From Arthrobacter sp. ZGTC412 (GTDB lineage Bacteria > Actinomycetota > Actinomycetes > Actinomycetales > Micrococcaceae): a stretch of DNA of 64,000 nt. Position numbers and translations under genes: made by a program. Each line of letters begins with the position of its first letter. Within the stretch, counting starts at the first letter, position 1. The stretch lies in NCBI RefSeq assembly GCF_002929215.1, contig NZ_PJII01000019.1:24265-88264 (forward strand), read 5' to 3'. The notes below the pieces were generated by a model. It made no database searches. It saw nothing but the letters and a program-made list of their open reading frames with translations, and was not told the DNA's origin. Below are positions 59,542 to 64,000 of this stretch, piece by piece.

Positions 59542-60051
59542 TTAGGAATGCGGCGTCTCCATAATGTTGGCCGTGCCGTACGCCGTATTTTCGGCAAAGT
59601 TATATATCACGACGCTGCGAACGGGCTCGGGCATCGCCTCCCACATCCTGGGGTCCATTTCGATGCGCTGACTACTCGATCGGCTGAGCGGTAGCGGCCC
59701 CAGCTCAATGAGTGTCGACGATGACAGCTCCAGTTCACCACTGGGCCCGGGGTGCACGGTCCCAGGGCTCAGCACGAGGCGAACACCGTCTCCGGGACCT
59801 GTGGCAAAGTCTTCGAGCTGCACGAATGCACTGGACTCTGTGACACGGATGGTGGCCGTCCCAGTGGTGGTCGCTCCTTGCGACTGAAACTGTCCTTGCA
59901 GAGTCACGGGAACGGCAGCAGCCGTGGCGATGGGAGTCCGTGACGGCTGACTCGACTCGCTTGTCGGGTCCGGCGAGGGCTCTGCGTAGGTGCAGCCGGC
60001 GAGACCCGAAACTAGCAGGCTCGCGAGCAGCGTCGATCGAATAAGCTTCAT
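59542..60051 (-). CDS. lipoprotein with DM13-like domain (169 aa)
   Basis: Signal MKLIRSTLLASLLVSGLAGC gives a clear lipobox (LAGC). After a Ser/Pro/Thr linker the domain GQFQSQGATTTGTATIRVTE, FVQLEDFATGPGDGVRLVLS and the end IYNFAENTAYGTANI resembles DM13/electron-transfer-type domains (ExxxFxTxxGPDLxVxLS pattern). The ATG at 60051 is preferred over one four codons upstream. Divergent from the kinase gene. Confidence 0.75.
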   Translation of the reverse strand: MKLIRSTLLASLLVSGLAGCTYAEPSPDPTSESSQPSRTPIATAAAVPVTLQGQFQSQGATTTGTATIRVTESSAFVQLEDFATGPGDGVRLVLSPGTVHPGPSGELELSSSTLIELGPLPLSRSSSQRIEMDPRMWEAMPEPVRSVVIYNFAENTAYGTANIMETPHS

Positions 60052-60178
60052 TATTTCCCCCAAAGATTTTCGTTCATACGCACCCTACCTGAGAGGTATC
60101 TGCGCAGATGGTCGTAAGGGGATCCCTGAACGCACGGGCCTGCATTCTTGCCCGGGCCCACACCCGGATAATTGAGTC

Positions 60179-60712
60179 ATGCAACGTGCGAGGGTTCATG
60201 TGATGGGGGCTAGCGGTAGCGGAACGACCACGCTCGGTCGGGCTCTGGCTGACTATTGGTCGGTTCCTCACGCGGACGCCGATGACTATTTCTGGGTGCC
60301 CACCGTACCGCCTTACGTCACGAAGCGTCCCGAGAACGCGCGGCGGGCCCTGATGCGCGACGTCTTTGTTCCTCGGGAGGGCTGGGTTCTGTCCGGGTCG
60401 ATGATTGGCTGGGGGGAGAGCATCGTTGCAGAGTGCGATGCTGTGATCTTCTTGACGCTCGACTCTCGTGAGCGGCTGCGACGCCTCGAAGCCCGTGAGG
60501 TGCATCGCCGGGCCGGCCAAGACTTCGACGAGGCGGCGTGGTCCGAATTCCTGAACTGGGCAAAGGGTTACGACGACCCGGCATTCGACGGAAGAAGCCG
60601 TGCCGCTCATGAGGCATGGCTTGATCAACTCGACCTGCCGGTTATGCGCCTCAGCAGCGAGATGTCGGTAGTGGAACTCCGCGACGCCGTCCTGAAGTGG
60701 GAGCCTTCGTAG
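60179..60712 (+). CDS. P-loop kinase, adenylate-kinase-like (177 aa)
   Basis: The P-loop is VHVMGASGSGTTTLGRALAD (GxxGSGTTT, with Thr where Lys is usual in adenylate kinases), then PHADADDYFWVP, WVLSGSMIGWG, VIFLTLDSRERLRRLEARE as a lid-like segment. It resembles the small 'AAA family ATPase/shikimate kinase-like' proteins of actinobacteria. Because the Walker lysine is replaced by Thr, catalytic activity is uncertain. Substrate unknown. Confidence 0.78.
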   Translation: MQRARVHVMGASGSGTTTLGRALADYWSVPHADADDYFWVPTVPPYVTKRPENARRALMRDVFVPREGWVLSGSMIGWGESIVAECDAVIFLTLDSRERLRRLEAREVHRRAGQDFDEAAWSEFLNWAKGYDDPAFDGRSRAAHEAWLDQLDLPVMRLSSEMSVVELRDAVLKWEPS

Positions 60713-60787
60713 GTCCAGGAAGGGTCAGCCGCCGCAAGCCGATCCCCCAGCGGGCAGTCTGTGAGGAACCTACAGAGGCAGCTTGAT

Positions 60788-60817
60788 GCCCGCTGTCGTC
60801 AAGGTACGACAGCGGGC
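60788..60817. terminator. terminator hairpin overlapping the stop of the sigma-fusion gene
   Basis: Perfect 12-bp arms GCCCGCTGTCGT and ACGACAGCGGGC with a 6-base loop; the leftward stop codon at 60799-60801 lies across arm and loop. Serves the sigma-fusion gene and perhaps the kinase gene from the other side. Confidence 0.75.
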
Positions 60818-62424
60818 ACCTCTTGGTGCCTAGGCGCGATGCCTGTGACCGAGGTTTCTACCGCCGTCCAGGTCGTCGCCGTGCCGGACGGCATTGTTCC
60901 CCGTGATTCGGTAAGCACTTGGCGTTCCCCAATGGGCAGCCCGTTCGTAGGGTCGATGATGATGTCTTGGCGGAAGTGTGAGGAGTTTTCTACCCGGCCG
61001 ATGGCCACGCCTTTGCGACCGTCCAGAGTGGCCTGTTCGTCGGTCACGGTGACTCCGGGTATCAACGCCGCGGCTTTATACAGCGCGGCGCGGAGTTCGC
61101 CGGGAACGACGCCGGTGCGGAGGAGATCGGCGACGAAGACCAACGCCTCCCCGTCAACCGACTGGCCCTTGCCGTCAGTCTTTTCATAAATGTCCTCCAG
61201 AAGCAGGCGAGGGTCGCGCGGCAGGGAGTCCAGGTAGCTGGGGGACGGGAACGAGGATTCTGTCCCAGGTCCGATGAAAGCTCCGTTTGCCCCACGCAAG
61301 ACGTAGGGCTCAGGTCCAACGGCCTGGGTGCGGTCTACATATGCCTTGGATGCTTCATCGAAAAATGTCGTGGGAATCCGGCCTGATCGTTCCCAAACCC
61401 ATTCGTCGTCTCGGTTGGCTGGGACATGCATTGTCTGTTTTTCCGTATCAAGCCACTGATACTCATTTCCGTTCTCGTCGACAGCCTCCGTGGCCCATAG
61501 GTTGGTGCTTTGGATCCTCAGGTATTGACCAGGCCCCACGACCGGGTCAGCTGTCTGGATGGTTGCGGCCGCTGCGTTGTTCAGTACCTCGGCGGCCTCT
61601 GCGGTTGCGCCCGGGGCAGCAGGCCTTACAACGTCCGCTACGACGATCCCGCCAACAAGCAGGGCTGCCGCTGCTGAAGCGAACAGGATCCGGCGCTGGA
61701 AGCGGATGGGGCTGACGGTGGCTTTGACGTTCGCTGTGGATGACTCATAGGCGGAGGCCGCGCTGATCCTGCTCATGACTTTTTCGCGGCCGCGATCCAA
61801 CGTGGCCTGCGGTACGGAACCGATGTCGCTACGCATTCCGCGGAGCAGCTGCAAGTCGTCCATGATCCTTCTCCGTTTATCAAGTGCTTCGAGGTTGAGC
61901 TCGGTCCGCAGTGCGCGCCGGGCACGGTTCAAACGGGACCGCACGGTGCCGACGGGTACTTCCATAGCCAGGGCGATGCCCTCGTAAGTCAGGTCTGCCC
62001 AGGCATAGAGCAGCAGCGTTTCGCGGTCGATGGCAGCCATGCCCTTGAGGGTGCGCGCGATGCGCCCGGTGGCGACAGTGGCATCAACCTGGGCGGCTAT
62101 CCGGTCTGAGTCGTCCCCCACGGCTTCCCGTGAAGCCGCTTTAGCCGCGGTTTTCAGCGTTTTGGTTTCGGCCCGGTGGTGACGGCGGAGCAGGTTGATG
62201 GCGATGCCGAAAAGCCAGGGACGGGCATCTTCCCGGTCAAGGTCATAAGTCTCGAGTTGCTCCCAAGCCACCAGAAAAGTTTCGGACATGACGTCATCCG
62301 CGGCGAAGTCGCCGGCCCTTCTGGCGGCGTATCTATAGATGATTGACGCGTGTCTGTCGTACAACTCCCCGAAAGCTGCGGGGCTGTCCCGGGACCGCCT
62401 GATGATGTCGCTGTCTGTGCTCAC
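60799..62424 (-). CDS. ECF-type sigma factor fused to a CU044_5270-like protein (541 aa)
   Basis: Residues 1-185 are a complete sigma-70 family ECF factor: region 2 (FGELYDRHASIIYRYAARRAG, DVMSETFLVAWEQLETYD, ARPWLFGIAINLLRRHHR) and region 4 (MAAIDRETLLLYAWADLTYEGIALAMEVPVGTVRSRLNRARRAL). Residues 188-541 are a CU044_5270-type protein (MDDLQLLRGMRSDI, a membrane helix ILFASAAAALLVGGIVVADVV, then a large outer domain). These are normally two genes. An internal ATG at 61863 with GGAGAAGG before it could also give the second part alone. The membrane part may restrain the sigma domain. Confidence 0.85.
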   Translation of the reverse strand: MSTDSDIIRRSRDSPAAFGELYDRHASIIYRYAARRAGDFAADDVMSETFLVAWEQLETYDLDREDARPWLFGIAINLLRRHHRAETKTLKTAAKAASREAVGDDSDRIAAQVDATVATGRIARTLKGMAAIDRETLLLYAWADLTYEGIALAMEVPVGTVRSRLNRARRALRTELNLEALDKRRRIMDDLQLLRGMRSDIGSVPQATLDRGREKVMSRISAASAYESSTANVKATVSPIRFQRRILFASAAAALLVGGIVVADVVRPAAPGATAEAAEVLNNAAAATIQTADPVVGPGQYLRIQSTNLWATEAVDENGNEYQWLDTEKQTMHVPANRDDEWVWERSGRIPTTFFDEASKAYVDRTQAVGPEPYVLRGANGAFIGPGTESSFPSPSYLDSLPRDPRLLLEDIYEKTDGKGQSVDGEALVFVADLLRTGVVPGELRAALYKAAALIPGVTVTDEQATLDGRKGVAIGRVENSSHFRQDIIIDPTNGLPIGERQVLTESRGTMPSGTATTWTAVETSVTGIAPRHQEVPAVVP

Positions 62425-62780
62425 ACTATGTATTGCCCGCTGACCGCAAAAGGGTTCACGGAGCGTTCCCTCTTCTTGCGCCCAATGGATTTTCCATCGA
62501 AGAGTATCCGTCCCGGACCTAGAAAAGAGTTCGGCTGTCCGTAGGGGGATCCCTCACCGGACGGTTGTAAGCCGGCTCTGTAGTGGCTGCAGCCCGCCTG
62601 GCGTTTGTGTGTCCTACAAGGAGGTCCGAGGCAACCGCAAATGGCGCTCTAACTCAGCGCCCAAACACGATTTGACGAGATGTCAGAGAGTGGTTATATT
62701 TTTTTCTCGTAAGAAAAAGAGAACGGAAGTTCCCCCACTTGAAGTAGCTGTAGTTGCCGGTTTAGGGGAAGCACCGTTGC
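62425..62780. promoter_or_regulatory. 356-base region upstream of the sigma-fusion gene
   Basis: Contains the sigma gene's promoter (not definable) and an AT-rich stretch near 62695-62725 (TTATATTTTTTTCTCG) unusual for this GC-rich DNA. No gene seen. Confidence 0.4.
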
Positions 62781-62789
62781 AGTAACACT

Positions 62790-63350
62790 TGGCCGTCGGA
62801 CAGCTTGAGATGGCCAGAGCAGTACCAGCAGTACCTGGTCGTCGACAGCTTGAGATGGCCAGAGCAGTACCAGCAGTACCTGGTCGTCGACAGCTTGAGA
62901 CGGCCAGAGCAACACCAGTAACACCTGGTCGTCGGACAGCTTGAGATGGCCAGCGCAGTATCAGCAGTACCGGGCCGTCAAGCAATAGGAGACGGATACA
63001 GCAGTACCTGGTCGTCGACAGCTTGAGATGGCCAGAGCAACACCAGTAACACCTGGTCGTCGGACAGCTTGAGATGGCCAGCGCAGTATCAGCAGTACCG
63101 GGCCGTCAAGCAATAGGAGACGGATACAGCAGTACCTGGTCGTCGACAGCTTGAGATGGCCAGAGCAACACCAGTAACACCTGGTCGTCGGACAGCTTGA
63201 GATGGCCAGCGCAGTATCAGCAGTACCGGGCCGTCAAGCAATAGGAGACGGATACAGCAGTACCTGGTCGTCGACAGCTTGAGATGGCCAGAGCAACACC
63301 AGTAACACCTGGTCGTCGACAGCTTGAGACGGCCAGAGCAACACCAGTAA
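62790..63350. repeat. tandem repeat, 45/46/37-bp units in a 128-bp higher-order period
   Basis: The unit contains CTGGTCGTCGACAGCTTGAG and ATGGCCAGAGCA. Units start at about 62835, 62880, 62925, 62971 and 63008; the block ending CAATAGGAGACGG recurs at 62983, 63111 and 63239, exactly 128 bases apart. About 12-13 units in all, the central ones nearly identical, so recently amplified. The mixed unit lengths break any reading frame, so it is not a repeat protein. Confidence 0.8.
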
Positions 63351-63353
63351 TGC

Positions 63354-63399
63354 GGGGCGGGCAAGTTGAGTGCATCCTTATGCATTCCTTGCCCGCCCC
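63354..63399. terminator. large hairpin at the end of the tandem repeat
   Basis: Perfect 12-bp arms GGGGCGGGCAAG and CTTGCCCGCCCC, with an inner TGCAT/ATGCA stem in the 22-base loop. It could act as a terminator or structural boundary of the repeat. Confidence 0.6.
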
Positions 63400-63799
63400 T
63401 ACCGTTATGGTCTGCTGCCCGGTACTGGGGTCCTTTTGTTAGTTGGAGGGCCCGAGCAGACACTGATCGTAGTTCACTCGGACATCAAAATCCTCCGCAG
63501 CCCGGGCGTGGCCATCAGCAGCCGCCGCGCGGACCTAGACGACCTGAAAGAGCTCTCCGGTAGAACACGCGTCCAACCGGGCGCCCGTAAGCCGGTCGTC
63601 TAACGGGCACAACGACTTCTAAACCATGTCCGCACCAGGACCGATGTTGTGACTTTCAGCGATAAATGGCGGCTTTTTGCAGCGCTATTTGGCGCACCGT
63701 GCCAGCCCGAGGTGGGTATCCTCCCATCCCCGACGACAACAGCGAGACCGCCGGTAGCGAGATACCCGCGACGCCATCGGATCGCTTCGGAAGCACTCT
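63400..63799. other. 400-base gap
   Basis: No gene supported in either strand; open frames here lack recognisable content. Confidence 0.4.
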
Positions 63800-64000
63800 T
63801 TAGAGGGCGATCAGCGCCGCAATGTAGAGGGCGGACGCGGACCAGGTTGTGACCATTTGGATCCAGTTGATCGTAAAGTACTTCTGTCGTCCGGCCTCCC
63901 AATTTGGCGGCAGCGCCTCGGGATCCCAGGCCAGAATCATTTTGTAGTGCGGCGTTTTCACGGCGTTCGAGACGATGATGACGCCGACGAACACGATGCT
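63800..64000 (-). CDS. membrane protein, C-terminal part, DUF1772-like (5' end outside window)
   Basis: The frame is open to the window end, giving 66 residues: IVFVGVIIVSNAVKTPHYKM, then WDPEALPPNWEAGRQKYFTINWIQMVTTWSASALYIAALIAL-stop. The W-P-xxW...W pattern followed by a final membrane helix fits the C-terminus of DUF1772/anthrone-oxygenase-like membrane proteins. Only this part is visible, so the call is tentative. Confidence 0.6.
   Translation of the reverse strand, partial: SIVFVGVIIVSNAVKTPHYKMILAWDPEALPPNWEAGRQKYFTINWIQMVTTWSASALYIAALIAL

Noticed and set aside
62790-63350. Possible CRISPR array
   Set aside because: Units are contiguous with no unique spacers, lengths alternate 45/46/37, and no cas genes are nearby; it is a tandem repeat.
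62683-63463. Leftward open frames coding repeats such as LLVLLWPSQAV
   Set aside because: The frame is lost whenever a 46- or 37-base unit occurs, and there is no start signal; it is a by-product of the DNA repeat.

Overview
The window looks like the plasmid (or integrative conjugative element) DNA of a high-GC actinobacterium of the Arthrobacter/Paenarthrobacter group (Micrococcaceae). Grounds: an Lsr2 nucleoid protein, an actinobacterial single-membrane-type conjugation operon (SCO6880-like, TrbL-like, VirB4-like and TraG-like proteins, DUF4913, DUF6668), a putrescine oxidase closely resembling the Micrococcus/Rhodococcus enzyme, and a replication/partition block. The assignment rests on remembered family resemblance; no search was run.

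Layout. 1-513: end of a GH78 rhamnosidase-like gene. 775-6256: agmatine/putrescine catabolism (putrescine oxidase, agmatine deiminase, amidase) with a TetR regulator. 6646-12693: a MarR-controlled CoA-thioester pathway (dehydrogenase, amidohydrolase-type beta-ketoacyl-CoA hydrolase, acyl-CoA dehydrogenase, MaoC hydratase, CoA ligase) like the cou/phd phenylpropanoid clusters, with a decayed transporter inside it. 12738-14810: two PadR-regulated membrane-protein operons between imperfect direct repeats. 14880-15080: dyad-rich noncoding DNA, then lsr2.

15627-27017 is one leftward conjugation operon, from a cell-wall hydrolase to the coupling protein; no relaxase is visible. Upstream lie a hydrolase and a leftward trio (XRE regulator, ImmA-like protease, seven-helix membrane protein) that may control transfer. 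30788-37260 is the plasmid core: small RHH-like protein, primase-like Rep, ParA plus RHH partner, an array of TTCATGCATGAA palindromes interpreted as the centromere, a helicase-associated-domain protein and a serine resolvase.

37537-64000 is accessory DNA: a dead IS481 transposase, hydrolase/WYL regulator pair, acetyltransferase, class F sortase with a cell-surface protein, a partner-switching module (PP2C, STAS, RsbW-like), a secreted GH26 enzyme and a GH26-OpgC fusion, small stress-type genes (CsbD, SRPBCC), lipoproteins, an ECF sigma factor fused to its usual companion protein, and a 128-bp higher-order tandem repeat. Many gene fragments lie here (NERD, DUF3644, GCS2, PadR-partner tail, three copies of one small gene), showing repeated insertion and deletion. 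The most unusual items are the palindrome array, the twin hairpins with identical C5 loops at 55464-55537, the GH26-OpgC fusion, the sigma-factor fusion and the putative regulatory trio with matching dyads.
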